Of a stretch of DNA of 64,000 bases, positions 46,301 to 55,163 are shown piece by piece (the first letter of the stretch is position 1; the number at the start of each line of letters is the position of its first letter). Origin of the DNA: Caccoplasma sp905210875 (lineage in GTDB: Bacteria; Bacteroidota; Bacteroidia; Bacteroidales; UBA11471). The notes under the pieces are model-generated. The model searched no databases. It saw nothing but the letters and a program-made list of their open reading frames with translations, and had not been told where the DNA came from. A program made the translations under genes and the position numbers. Location of the stretch: NCBI GenBank assembly GCA_963931635.1, contig OZ007034.1, positions 868,001-932,000 on the forward strand, given 5' to 3'.

Positions 46301-46677
46301 CGTTCGGCGCCGACCGCTACAACTACACCCTGCACGAGAAAATAGAGAATGTCGACTACATGGTCAACAACGACCGCCGCGCCCTTACCGAACGCTGGAA
46401 ACAGCCCGGCGACGTGGCCCGTTACAAAGCTATCAACGACAACAGCGTTACGCAGTCGACCTCCCGCTTTGTGCAACGCGAGCGGCTGCTGAGCCTCACC
46501 TCGCTGCGCGTGAGCTACACGGTACCGGCCTCGGTGCTGCGCGGCCGCAACCTCTCGATGCTGAAATTCTCCGTCACCGGAAACGAGATATTCTACTGTT
46601 CGACCATCAAGCAGGAGAGGGGTCTCAACTATCCCTACGCCCGCTCCATCAACTTTTCGGCCTACATAAACTTCTAA
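43333..46677 (+). CDS. SusC/RagA TonB-dependent receptor with N-terminal STN signalling domain
   Basis: A 1114-residue receptor. Order: signal peptide 1-25; STN (secretin/TonB short N-terminal) domain about 27-98; carboxypeptidase-regulatory-like domain about 104-180 (GLVLDENGEPISGVVV); plug about 183-320 with LDDVIVTGYA, FILDGFEVE and ILKDASASAIYGSRAANGVI; then the beta-barrel ending RSINFSAYINF. STN domains normally talk to a FecR-type anti-sigma factor, but no ECF sigma or anti-sigma gene is in the window. The start ATG directly abuts the preceding stop codon. Confidence 0.92.
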   Translation: MKTRTLYILLILLSGLIFPTEKACAQKKTSVHLQNRPMKELLHTIQKNERLYLYVDPAVDTEKSITVSTHYTDPLALLREVDNTLSYRIVDNTLVVMPTGKTGGKLYGLVLDENGEPISGVVVHCGNQGKNSATLTDVDGRFILTPSSNGGTLTVSFIGYKKQELPIGTEHFFCVHLKADVNELDDVIVTGYAPKAKNSFTGTAVQVKGEELRTINNTSFFDALKVFDPSFKVVDSRELFGSDPNFVPSQIDIRGQNSFPDISESNLRTETSLPVFILDGFEVEVEKVYDLDMNRIQSVTILKDASASAIYGSRAANGVIVIETRSPEAGKLQINYSLTAGMQVPDLSSYNLMNAAEALEFQKAAGVFDALTEGEDPGTRLNSYNLIKQEIMSGTDTYWLSKPLRVGFQHKHSLIIDGSVKNEDAEKEGGMRYSVNLAYGQNNGVMKGSDRTTYEAGTKLLYNSKKLYVTNDLQFSMVGNSESPYGEFSSYTQALPYHREKDADGNYYRTLSLANVAPEGMSLSILAQQESPVYEAKYLNSFTEKETYNLTNNTSINWEVFSDLRIRANFSVSYGFNRTDAYISPQSFSYINSDDNSSTTPSTLYSRGKYTLSNNSSLSYKGNVVASYTRSFGYHDIQAIWGGEVSQDDYNSDGYTLTGFLGDALNYLSYGVQYELYGRPSGSESKVRAAGTFANFNYSFRNRYLVDLTGRIDGSSIYGKNQQTAPYWSAGFRWNAHNESFLKGNDHLQKLALRLNIGTTGNQNFTKSQATSLYTFLTASYGGYFGAIISTLGNPDLKGQITYNRNIGAEGTLFDNKFNFDVNYYYNTTQGNLTEITIAPSIGFSSYKTNMGDLTNQGVEFSFSYTPLRTRDLTLNFTLNGAHNTNRITRISDTLRKYNEEISKEAEEGAANVFLFQEGESMNTIYAVRSLGIDPGTGKEIFLTKEGEKTFTWSADDQVPVGVDEPILEGYIGSNFRYKGWEIGATFNYSFGADRYNYTLHEKIENVDYMVNNDRRALTERWKQPGDVARYKAINDNSVTQSTSRFVQRERLLSLTSLRVSYTVPASVLRGRNLSMLKFSVTGNEIFYCSTIKQERGLNYPYARSINFSAYINF

Positions 46678-46681
46678 CCGT

Positions 46682-48139
46682 ATGAAAAACGTCAACCTCA
46701 ACATATCGCACCTGCTGGCCTCGCTGCTACTGACGGCCTCGTTCTCGGCCTGCTCCTGGCTCGACGTGGGCAGCAACTCCGAAATCGACGGCGACGAGAT
46801 GTTTCTCAACACCGAAGGCTACTACACGGCCATCACGGGTATCTATGTCAACATGGGCAGCTCCGACATCTACGGCGGCAACCTGCCGCTCCTGGCCCTC
46901 GAACCGCTCACCCAGCAGTACACCCAGCCCGACAACGACCCCGACCGGCAGAAGTGGGGCCAGTACAACTACACCACCGACGGTGCCAAAACCTTCATCG
47001 ACGCCGTGTGGGGCACGATGTACAACACAATTGTCAACGACAACCTGCTCATCGACAACCTGCAAAAAGAGGATTGCCCGCCCTTCGACGAAGGGGTGCG
47101 CGAGATACTCACCGGCGAAGCCCTCGGCCTGCGGGCCTACATGTTCTTCGACCTGCTGCGTATCTATAACACGGCATACAGCGTCGACCCCACCTGCCGC
47201 AACGTGCCTCTGAAAAAAGATTTCGGTTTCGCCCTTGGCGAACAGGCCACCACCGCCCAGGCCCTCGACTACCTCGTCGAAGAGCTCACCATGGCCCGTC
47301 AGCTGCTCAAAGAGCATGATCCGATAATCACCGGCATCGCCTCGTCGAACAAATATGTAAACTACGACCGCCGCTTCCGCATGAACTACTACGCCGCCAC
47401 GGCACTGCTGGCCCGCATCGAACTCTACCGGGGCAACTACGCCCAAGCCTGCGCCTATGCCGAAGAGGTCATCGCCTGCCCCACCTTCCGGTTTATCGAA
47501 GAAGAGGAAATCATCGAGACCGATATCTACGGAAAAGAGCTGAAAATCGACCGGCTCTTCATGCCCGAGATGATTTTCACCCTCGGCAATGAAAATATCC
47601 TCGGCATATCACAAGCTTACTATGAAAGCCTCGGTGGCGACTTCGTCAAATCAGGTGCCTGCTACGAGAGCGGCGACCTGCGCCGCAACTGGCTCTATAC
47701 CAACCCCAGCGCCAACAACAAGATAAACCTCATTCGCTACCAGCGCTCCACGTTGGCCGAAGATGCCCACCTCTACGACAAGCCCGCCGTGCCGATGCTC
47801 AAACTGGGCGAGATGTACCTCATCGCTGCCGAAGCGGCACTGAACGACCCCTCGTGCAGCAGCCGGAGTGCCGCCGACTGGCTCAACACGCTGAAAAGCC
47901 ACCGCAACACCACGCTCCTCCCCACCGGAGCCGACAACAGCGCCGTCGAGACCCAGCTCACCCGCGAATACATCTGCGAGTTCAAGGGCGAGGGGCAGTT
48001 GTTTTTCTACTACAAACGCCGCAATGCACAAGCCATCGACGACGGCTATTACACGGGCAACACCATGAAAATGAGCACGGCCAGCTACACTTGGCCTCTG
48101 CCCGAGTATGAACAGGAATTCGGCTACGGAGCCCAATAA
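46682..48139 (+). CDS. SusD/RagB-family surface lipoprotein (second copy)
   Basis: A 485-residue lipoprotein with lipobox FSAC (Cys24), followed by SWLDVGSNSEIDGDEMF. The core GLRAYMFFDLLRIYNTAY and the C-terminal REYICEFKGEGQLFFYYKRRN place it in SusD. It pairs with the STN-bearing SusC four bases upstream. Similarity to the first SusD (SSDIYGGNLPLLALE) indicates a tandem duplication of a susCD pair. Confidence 0.9.
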   Translation: MKNVNLNISHLLASLLLTASFSACSWLDVGSNSEIDGDEMFLNTEGYYTAITGIYVNMGSSDIYGGNLPLLALEPLTQQYTQPDNDPDRQKWGQYNYTTDGAKTFIDAVWGTMYNTIVNDNLLIDNLQKEDCPPFDEGVREILTGEALGLRAYMFFDLLRIYNTAYSVDPTCRNVPLKKDFGFALGEQATTAQALDYLVEELTMARQLLKEHDPIITGIASSNKYVNYDRRFRMNYYAATALLARIELYRGNYAQACAYAEEVIACPTFRFIEEEEIIETDIYGKELKIDRLFMPEMIFTLGNENILGISQAYYESLGGDFVKSGACYESGDLRRNWLYTNPSANNKINLIRYQRSTLAEDAHLYDKPAVPMLKLGEMYLIAAEAALNDPSCSSRSAADWLNTLKSHRNTTLLPTGADNSAVETQLTREYICEFKGEGQLFFYYKRRNAQAIDDGYYTGNTMKMSTASYTWPLPEYEQEFGYGAQ

Positions 48140-48159
48140 AATACACGGAGGACGTGAAC

Positions 48160-48873
48160 ATGAAAAAATACCTCTACCTGCTTGTGGCACTCAGCCTCTG
48201 CACCGCCTGCCGCGAAGATGTCATCGACCTCTACAACGCCGAGCGTCCCGCCCTCAACTTTGCCAAGGGTGAATTCAACCCCGGCACCTATCCCGAGAGC
48301 TACTCGTTCAACGCCTACTTCCTGGGCGTGGGAGCAGGCGACTACGAGTTGCAAATTCCCGTCAGGCTGCAAGGTACCATCGACTACGACAACGACCGCC
48401 ACTACACGGTGCGGGCCAACGCCGAGAAAAGCCAGAACGCCGAAAACGGCGTACATTACTCGCTCAGCGAGGAACAGACCTTCCGTAAAGGTCTCTACCA
48501 GGATTCCGTGACGGTAACGATACATGTGGGAGCCCTCAACACCGAAGACGACTACCGCATCTGGCTCGAACTGGTGCCGGGCGAGACATTCGACGCCGGT
48601 GTGCCCAACTATCAGTATGTCGTCATCGACTTCATGAAGAACCTCAACACCATGCCCAACTTCTGGTCGAACAACAGCAAGCTGGCCAAGATACCCTACC
48701 ACCCCAAGAAATGTGAGGTATTCCTCGAAATAAGCGGCATTACCGACCCCGACTGGATTGATGCCGGCGGTACCATACAACTCGAATACTGGATAAACCT
48801 CTGCACGCAATACTTCCTCGAAAACGAAATTTACGACGAAGAAACCGGAAACCGCATCTACTTCGACCTATGA
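48160..48873 (+). CDS. DUF4843 lipoprotein
   Basis: A 237-residue lipoprotein with lipobox LCTAC (Cys17). It belongs to the DUF4843 family, a Bacteroidetes group regularly encoded after susCD genes. The body is beta-rich (NFAKGEFNPGTYPESYSF; VTVTIHVGAL). The ATG at 48160 is chosen over GTG 48154 because it is spaced 8 bases from AGGAG (48147-48151), one of the few Shine-Dalgarno-like sites here. It overlaps the next gene by four bases (ATGA), so the two are translationally coupled. Probable surface-exposed accessory substrate binder. Confidence 0.82.
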   Translation: MKKYLYLLVALSLCTACREDVIDLYNAERPALNFAKGEFNPGTYPESYSFNAYFLGVGAGDYELQIPVRLQGTIDYDNDRHYTVRANAEKSQNAENGVHYSLSEEQTFRKGLYQDSVTVTIHVGALNTEDDYRIWLELVPGETFDAGVPNYQYVVIDFMKNLNTMPNFWSNNSKLAKIPYHPKKCEVFLEISGITDPDWIDAGGTIQLEYWINLCTQYFLENEIYDEETGNRIYFDL

Positions 48874-50375
48874 AAAGAAATCTCCTCATATACACCCTGA
48901 GCCTGCTCATCGCAGGCGTGTGCGGCAGCTGCCTGCAAGACAAGGACAGCACGGCCACATGGACACCCGACCACGTCATCGCCGTGTCGGGCATTTCGAG
49001 CGAGGGCTACACCCTCTACCTCGGCGACCGCTTCACCTGTGAGCCGCAGATTACCTTCTCCGACAGCACCCGGGCCGGCGACTACGACTACCGCTGGATT
49101 ATTGGGAAAAGCGAAGTCATCTCGCGCGAGAAAAACCTCGACTGGGAGGTTGCCCTGCCCGAAGGCTACAAGCTCAACAGCGACATTCCCGGCGTACTGG
49201 TGGTGCGCAACACGGTGAACGAACTCGAATTCCGCCAGACCTTCACCCTGCGTCTTCTCACCGGATACACCCCCGAATACATCGCCATCTACGAAACCGA
49301 CGAAGGAAACGTCGAATGGATGTCGTTGCAGGGTACTCCCTATGAGTGGACCCGCACCTACGACAACATGATAGAGCGCGTAAACGGCACCACCGTGCCG
49401 GGACCCTTCATCGGAGCCTTCAACTCGACCGACGAAATAGCCATCTTCACCGGCCACACGCCCGACTACGGCGTCACGGTGAGCATGATCGACTCCGACG
49501 AGGGCGACGACTTCGTGGCCAACGTGGGCGAAATCGTGGGCAACATCTACGGCCGCGTGTACCTCGGCAGCGAACCCACACTCGACATCAAAAACGTGGT
49601 CTATGGCGAAGGTGCCAGCAAATACCTCATCAGCAACGGTACGCTGCACGTCTTCAACGGCCTCGAAAAGCGGCTGCCCATGTACGACGAAAGCACCTAC
49701 ATCAAAAGTACCGGCGTCGCCCAAAGCGTCTCCTCCAAGCAGTTCATGCGCTTCAAGAAGGCCACCTTCGTGCGCCACAACGACGGACGGGTAGGCTGCT
49801 TCCACGTATACGACGACGTGATGGAGTGGGTAACGGCCGACGGCGAACCGTTCATGCTCGACACCATCTGCGGCTGCTTCACGCAAGCCACCGGAGAAGG
49901 CTCCAACAAGCCCTACGACATCTACCTCGTAGGGGGACGCAACGGCGCCTACCAGATGCACCGTTTCTACGTCGACTACGTCAAGACCACGGTGCAACCC
50001 ATCGTACACGAAGCCGCCTTTGACCTGCCGGCCGACCTGGTGGGAGAGGTGCGCTACTGGTTCGGCTCCTTCGGCGAGGAGTATGCCTTCTACGCCACCC
50101 GCAATGCCGTCTACCGCTTCGACTACCACGACATGACAGCCTTCACCCCCGCAGCCGCCCCGCTGGTACAATGGGACGAGAACCTCGAACTTCTCGACCT
50201 CTTCGTCTTGCAGGGCAGCACCTTCCGCGACGAAGACGACTGTACGGTAGCCTTCCTCTACAACGCCGAGACCCGCAAGACCACCCTGTGTGTCTACGAC
50301 ACGGTAACCGGCCGCATCTATGCCGAATACACCGACCTGCTGCCGGGTCGCGGTGTCTTCTTCACAGCCCGATAA
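48870..50375 (+). CDS. PKD-like family lipoprotein
   Basis: A 501-residue lipoprotein with the cysteine in CGSC (Cys21). The N-terminal part (about 30-125) looks like the PKD-like domain (GDRFTCEPQITFSDSTRAGDYDYRWIIG), and the rest is a beta-propeller-like region with repeated short strands (for example YLISNGTLHVFNG, YEFYATRN-type segments). The DUF4843/PKD-like order after susCD is common in Bacteroidales gene clusters. It probably binds the same ligand at the cell surface. No enzymatic motif is visible. Confidence 0.75.
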   Translation: MKRNLLIYTLSLLIAGVCGSCLQDKDSTATWTPDHVIAVSGISSEGYTLYLGDRFTCEPQITFSDSTRAGDYDYRWIIGKSEVISREKNLDWEVALPEGYKLNSDIPGVLVVRNTVNELEFRQTFTLRLLTGYTPEYIAIYETDEGNVEWMSLQGTPYEWTRTYDNMIERVNGTTVPGPFIGAFNSTDEIAIFTGHTPDYGVTVSMIDSDEGDDFVANVGEIVGNIYGRVYLGSEPTLDIKNVVYGEGASKYLISNGTLHVFNGLEKRLPMYDESTYIKSTGVAQSVSSKQFMRFKKATFVRHNDGRVGCFHVYDDVMEWVTADGEPFMLDTICGCFTQATGEGSNKPYDIYLVGGRNGAYQMHRFYVDYVKTTVQPIVHEAAFDLPADLVGEVRYWFGSFGEEYAFYATRNAVYRFDYHDMTAFTPAAAPLVQWDENLELLDLFVLQGSTFRDEDDCTVAFLYNAETRKTTLCVYDTVTGRIYAEYTDLLPGRGVFFTAR

Positions 50376-50397
50376 TTGTAAACCTAATCCTCTAAAT

Positions 50398-51291
50398 ATG
50401 AACGCAGAACGTCCTGTCATCGAATGTAGGAATCTCACCCATTACTACGGGAAGAAACTCGTCTACGAAAATCTGAACATCGTCGTTCCCGAAGGCCACA
50501 TCATGGGCCTGCTGGGAAAGAACGGCGCCGGGAAAAGCACCACGATAAACATTCTCAACGGCTTTCTCGAACCCCGCTCGGGCCAATGTCTCATCTACGG
50601 CGAAGACACGCAGAACCTCTCGCCCGAGACCAAGAAACGCATCGGATACCTCATCGAGGGGCACATCCAGTATAGCTTCATGAACGTACACCAGATAGAG
50701 AAATTCTACTCCGGATTCTACGACAACTGGAACCGCGACGCCTACTGGTCGCTGATAAACCGCCTGAAAATCACCCCCCGCCAGAAAATATCGACCATGT
50801 CGTGCGGACAACGTGCCCAGGTGGCCCTCGGCCTTATCCTCGCCCAGGATCCCGACCTGCTCATTCTCGACGACTTCTCGCTCGGTCTCGACCCGGGTTA
50901 CCGCCGCCTCTTCATCGACTACATGAGAGAGTACTGCAAGAGCCAGCACAAGACCGTGTTCCTCACCTCGCACATCATTCAAGACATGGAACGCCTCATC
51001 GACGACGTCATCATCATGGACTACAACCGCATGCTGGTGCAAGGACCCGTCAAAGACTTTACCGACCGCTTCAAGGGCTTCGCGTTCGACCTCGACCGCG
51101 ACGACGTAACCTTCGGCAAAGACGAGGCGGCCAACGTCGAACACATCAACAACCACTACGAGTTCTACACCTACGACGACGAGACGGCCGTCAAGGCCCT
51201 GCTCGATGCCAAGGGGCTCGCCTACCATAACTTCTCGCGCATGAATCTCACGCTCGAAGACGCATTCATAGGTCTCACCGGTAAATACTAA
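50398..51291 (+). CDS. ABC transporter ATP-binding protein
   Basis: A 297-residue ATPase close to the YtrB/CcmA-like group of ABC-2 systems. Walker A is GKNGAGKST (40-48), the signature reads MSCGQ (134-138), Walker B is LLILDD (154-159) and the H-loop is His192. The catalytic glutamate after Walker B is replaced by Asp159, and the Q-loop position reads IEGH, so hydrolysis may be slow. An approximately 80-residue C-terminal extension after residue 215 may be regulatory. It is the only ATPase for the two permease pairs that follow. Confidence 0.9.
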   Translation: MNAERPVIECRNLTHYYGKKLVYENLNIVVPEGHIMGLLGKNGAGKSTTINILNGFLEPRSGQCLIYGEDTQNLSPETKKRIGYLIEGHIQYSFMNVHQIEKFYSGFYDNWNRDAYWSLINRLKITPRQKISTMSCGQRAQVALGLILAQDPDLLILDDFSLGLDPGYRRLFIDYMREYCKSQHKTVFLTSHIIQDMERLIDDVIIMDYNRMLVQGPVKDFTDRFKGFAFDLDRDDVTFGKDEAANVEHINNHYEFYTYDDETAVKALLDAKGLAYHNFSRMNLTLEDAFIGLTGKY

Positions 51292-51297
51292 GAGGCA

Positions 51298-51981
51298 ATG
51301 AAACCGATATGGCATCTCTTTTACAAGGAATGGATTAAGACCCGCGCCGCCTTCTTCGGCACGCTGATAGTGGGCATCGGCGTGGTCTTCTATATCTTCA
51401 TCGGCGTCGAAAACCGCATCACGCTCATGGGCGCCAAGGGCTATACCCTGTATATGCTGTACAACAATCCACCCGTCATCTACTACGGACTGCTGCGTTA
51501 CATACCGCTGCTGGCCGCCGTGTGCATTGGCGTGTCGCAATACGCCCCCGAGGTGGCCCAGCGCCGCATACGCCTCACCCTGCACCTGCCGGTGGGCAAC
51601 CGCACGCTCATCGCCGGAATGGCACTCTACGGCCTGCTGCTCATCACGCTATTCAACGCCATCGTCTTCGCCCTGTTCTGCTACAAAAACAGCGTTCTCT
51701 TCCCGGCCGAGGTGACGGTGCCCGTGCGTGAAACCCTGCTGGGGTGGTTCCTCGCCGCATACTGGGTCTACAACTACATCGCCTTCACAGCCCTCGAACC
51801 CAACCGCATGCGTCAGCTCTTCTATGCCCTCACTGGCCTCGTCGTGCTCTCGCTCTACTTCTACAACGTACCCTTCCACGGAGCTTACAGCGCTTCCGCA
51901 CCCGTGCTGGCGCTGCTGGCGCTGCTGTCGTGCCCCCTCGTTCTGTTCAGCGGATACCGATTAAACAAAGGAGAAAGATAA
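51298..51981 (+). CDS. ABC-2-like permease, first copy
   Basis: A 227-residue protein with about six membrane segments. Marks shared with the second copy are YKEWIKTR near the start, RIRLTLHLPVG (cytoplasmic loop near residue 95), FPAEVTV and a C-terminal RLNKGER. It lacks a solute-binding partner, which fits ABC-2-type export or mechanotransmission rather than import. Its stop overlaps the next start by one base (TAATG). Confidence 0.75.
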   Translation: MKPIWHLFYKEWIKTRAAFFGTLIVGIGVVFYIFIGVENRITLMGAKGYTLYMLYNNPPVIYYGLLRYIPLLAAVCIGVSQYAPEVAQRRIRLTLHLPVGNRTLIAGMALYGLLLITLFNAIVFALFCYKNSVLFPAEVTVPVRETLLGWFLAAYWVYNYIAFTALEPNRMRQLFYALTGLVVLSLYFYNVPFHGAYSASAPVLALLALLSCPLVLFSGYRLNKGER

Positions 51982-53234
51982 TGACACACAAGATACTGCA
52001 CATCATCGCCGCTCTTTTTACGGCCCTGGCCGCCGCTCTCGTATTGCCCTACTTCTGCAAGAGCAGCGGGAGCTCCTTCGCACATCTCTACACCGATGCC
52101 GTCTACTCCGAAATCTTGCAGGATTTCATCTTCTCACGGTACGAATACGTCAATGAAGAGGGTCAGATAAAGGCCTATACCGTGTATCGCGATTCGCGGG
52201 GCAACCGCATCGACCGTTCAACAGTCGACTCGCTCTGCCCGCTCAACAATGCGACCCAACTGGCCTTTGAAAACCGTTTCCCCGACACCATCTGCGGCGT
52301 GGCCGTTACGGCACGGCAAGCCGAAGAGGCCGTCTTCCGCCACCGCATCTCGATGCCAGCCCTCGACTACGGTCTCTACGACCTGGTCGACAGCCATAGC
52401 TACCTGTCGCAAAAATTCAACACGCAAGACCTCCTGCGCTTCACCGCAACGGGTCTGGAATTTCTCCTGCCCGAAAGCAACAGCATCGACACGGCAAAGA
52501 CCCGACTCTTCGACCGGGCTCTCGCCCAGAGCGGGTTTGAAGCACCAATGAGCCGCATATGGTCGCCCTCGAACCGCACCGACATCGAGCAGCAGGGCTT
52601 CTTCCTCAACGACCGCAACGGCCGCCTCTTCCGCCTCTCCATGACCGAGGGGGCACCCGTTATCGAACCGCTTGCCCGCCCCGACGACAAAGAGGTGCTC
52701 CTCATGAGTTTCGGCGACGAAGCAGATTTCCTGGCCATTGTCGTTGCCACCGACGGCAGCAGCTACCTCATGCCTCGCGACCATGCCTCATACCGTCGCC
52801 TGCCACTCCCTTCGTTCAAGGGTAAGAGTGTCTCGCTCTCGGGCAACCTCTTCTACTACTTCTTCACGCTCGATGCGGCCGACTCTACCGAGTATGTTGT
52901 CATCGACAAGGCCCTGCGCCCGGTAAACCGGTACGTCTCGGCCCACCCTGCAACCGACAACGCCTTCAAGGCGGCCGATTACCTGCTGCCGGTGCGCATT
53001 ACACAGTCGGCCTCGTCGGGTATAGGCCTGCGCTGGGGCAACCCGGCCCACTTCCTGCTCGTCAACGTAGTGCTGGCCATTGTTACCCTCCTACTGCGCC
53101 GCCGTCAGGGATACAAACTTCCTGTACTGGTCATCGACACCCTTCTGGTACTGCTGCTGGGCCTCTGCGGCATGGCCGGCGCATTTGCCATACCTTACCG
53201 CCGCAACGATAAAAAAGACAAACTTCCGCTATGA
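51981..53234 (+). CDS. DUF4857 membrane-anchored periplasmic protein, first copy
   Basis: A 417-residue protein: one N-terminal membrane segment (about 5-25), a large periplasmic domain (about 30-345) and two C-terminal membrane segments (about 352-372 and 378-402). The periplasmic part includes the family motif DRNGRLF (211-217) and GAP. Always coupled to the permease here: it overlaps the preceding and following genes by one and four bases. Probably forms a complex with the permease; function unknown. Confidence 0.78.
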   Translation: MTHKILHIIAALFTALAAALVLPYFCKSSGSSFAHLYTDAVYSEILQDFIFSRYEYVNEEGQIKAYTVYRDSRGNRIDRSTVDSLCPLNNATQLAFENRFPDTICGVAVTARQAEEAVFRHRISMPALDYGLYDLVDSHSYLSQKFNTQDLLRFTATGLEFLLPESNSIDTAKTRLFDRALAQSGFEAPMSRIWSPSNRTDIEQQGFFLNDRNGRLFRLSMTEGAPVIEPLARPDDKEVLLMSFGDEADFLAIVVATDGSSYLMPRDHASYRRLPLPSFKGKSVSLSGNLFYYFFTLDAADSTEYVVIDKALRPVNRYVSAHPATDNAFKAADYLLPVRITQSASSGIGLRWGNPAHFLLVNVVLAIVTLLLRRRQGYKLPVLVIDTLLVLLLGLCGMAGAFAIPYRRNDKKDKLPL

Positions 53235-53911
53235 CACACACACAGATAAAACACCTGCTCTATAAAGAGTGGATAAAGACACGCTGGTACGCCGCCGTAG
53301 GGCTGGTGGTGAGCCTCGCCCTGTCGGTCTATACCTGCATCAATGCCGTATCCATGCTTCACGACCTGGGCGGCGCCTTCTTCTACTCGACCCTGCTGAC
53401 GGGCAATATCGCCCTCATGACTCAGCTCAAATACCTGCCTTTGGCAATAGCTCTGCTCATAGGCTTGCCCCAGTTCCTGCCCGAGATTACCAACAAGCGC
53501 ATACGCCTCACCCTGCACCTGCCCGTGGGCTGTACGGCCGTTGTCTACACCATGGTGCTCTATGGCCTTGCCGTCTTCTGCTGCACCCTGCTGCCGGCCC
53601 TGCTCATCACGGTCATCACACTGGCAGTCAGCTTCCCGGCAGAGGTGACCGTCGCCACCTTGCAGACCCTGCTGCCCTGGTTGCTTGGCGGTATGACCGC
53701 CTATTTCTTCACGGCGATGATAGCCTTTGAGCCGGTGTGGAAATTCCGCTTCGGCTATATCCTCATCGCCTACTTCACCCTGCGCTTTTTCTACCTCGGC
53801 TACGGGGTGGGAAATGCCGTAACCGCCTACCCGCTGCTGCTCATCATCACCCTGATATCGAGCCTGGCAGTTATCTACACGTCGCACCGTTTCAACAAAG
53901 GAGAGCTCTGA
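53231..53911 (+). CDS. ABC-2-like permease, second copy
   Basis: A 226-residue paralogue of the permease at 51298-51981, with the same short motifs (YKEWIKTR, RIRLTLHLPVG, FPAEVTV, RFNKGEL) and about six membrane segments. The start codon overlaps the preceding DUF4857 stop (ATGA). The tandem arrangement suggests duplication of a permease-DUF4857 unit and a heterodimeric channel driven by a single ATPase. Confidence 0.75.
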   Translation: MTHTQIKHLLYKEWIKTRWYAAVGLVVSLALSVYTCINAVSMLHDLGGAFFYSTLLTGNIALMTQLKYLPLAIALLIGLPQFLPEITNKRIRLTLHLPVGCTAVVYTMVLYGLAVFCCTLLPALLITVITLAVSFPAEVTVATLQTLLPWLLGGMTAYFFTAMIAFEPVWKFRFGYILIAYFTLRFFYLGYGVGNAVTAYPLLLIITLISSLAVIYTSHRFNKGEL

Positions 53912-53913
53912 TT

Positions 53914-55131
53914 ATGGCAAAGATTGTACGTTTCCTCCTGATACTCATCACCATCTTCACCCTGTCGTTCTATCTGCCGTCGTTCTACCGACGCACGGTC
54001 GAGAAACGTCCGCTGAAAACCATGATATATTTCAGCGAAGTGTCGCACGACTTCGTCATTGCCCGCGAAAGCATCGACTCCACCACCCAGGAAGCCGCCA
54101 TGCTTTACTACGACACCCGGGGTAATCTTCTCTCCGAGACCAAATACATGCAGCTGTTGCCCTTCAACAACCGCCGCAAACTGAAACTCATGGGCCTCAT
54201 GCCCGACTCGCTCGACGGTGTCGCCCTCACGACTGACGTGCTGAAAAACGTGAAACGCAGCATGCTCGTGGCCGACCGCTCGTTCAGCTACGGACTTGCC
54301 CCGCTCTTCGAGTCGGCCCCCGAAAGGGTAGGGGTATCGCTTCCCGACGACATCTTCCGCATCGGCAAGAGGGGCATCGAGTTTATCGACTGCACGACGG
54401 GCGAGATACTCCCCGAGAAGAGCGCACGCTTTGCCCTGGCCATGCAGGCTGCCGGCTTTGAAGCTCCCGCCCGCGACATCTACGGCATACCCTCGGTCAT
54501 CAAACGTTGGGACAGCGGCTACTTCATCACCGACCGCAACGGCCGCCTCTTCCACCTGATGATGGTAAAAGGCGCTCCCTACTGTCGCCCCATCGAGACC
54601 GGATTCGAGATAAAGAACATCAAATGTCACACCGACGAAGAGATTTTCTGCCACATCTTCGATACCGACAACCGACTCTATGTGCTCACCACCGACTACC
54701 GACTGCTGCCGCTCCCGGTAGAGATACCCACCGGTCGCTGCTTCATGACCTCGAACGACTTCTTCCGCACCTACAAGACGACCGAGAAAGACACGAGCAT
54801 ACTCTTCGCCCTCGACCCGTCGTTCGGCTTTGTGGCCCGACACGCTGAGAAAATCGACCACTACGACGACACCCCCGAAGCTGCCTGGGAGAGACATCTC
54901 TTCCCCTTCGCAACGATGAAGACACCGGGCTACGCCCACTTCATACCCCTGCCCAACCCGGTACGTGACTTCTGGTTGGTCAACCTCGTGTGCTTCCTGG
55001 TGTGGGCCGCCGTCAAGGCCTACAAGCGCCGCTCCCTGCGTCGGCCCGAAAACATCGGCGACGCCGTCATCATACTGCTGACCGGAGTCTACGGCCTGAT
55101 TGCCGTGTGGCTCTTTCCCAACCGGAAATAA
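53914..55131 (+). CDS. DUF4857 membrane-anchored periplasmic protein, second copy
   Basis: A 405-residue paralogue of the DUF4857 protein at 51981-53234, with N-terminal segment (about 5-24), periplasmic domain carrying DRNGRLF (207-213) and GAP, and two C-terminal membrane segments (about 350-405). Overall identity to the first copy is low outside motifs, so the duplication is old. ATG 53914 is two bases after the permease stop. Confidence 0.78.
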   Translation: MAKIVRFLLILITIFTLSFYLPSFYRRTVEKRPLKTMIYFSEVSHDFVIARESIDSTTQEAAMLYYDTRGNLLSETKYMQLLPFNNRRKLKLMGLMPDSLDGVALTTDVLKNVKRSMLVADRSFSYGLAPLFESAPERVGVSLPDDIFRIGKRGIEFIDCTTGEILPEKSARFALAMQAAGFEAPARDIYGIPSVIKRWDSGYFITDRNGRLFHLMMVKGAPYCRPIETGFEIKNIKCHTDEEIFCHIFDTDNRLYVLTTDYRLLPLPVEIPTGRCFMTSNDFFRTYKTTEKDTSILFALDPSFGFVARHAEKIDHYDDTPEAAWERHLFPFATMKTPGYAHFIPLPNPVRDFWLVNLVCFLVWAAVKAYKRRSLRRPENIGDAVIILLTGVYGLIAVWLFPNRK

Positions 55132-55163
55132 CAATATGTGTCTCACTTAAAATCATCACCCTT

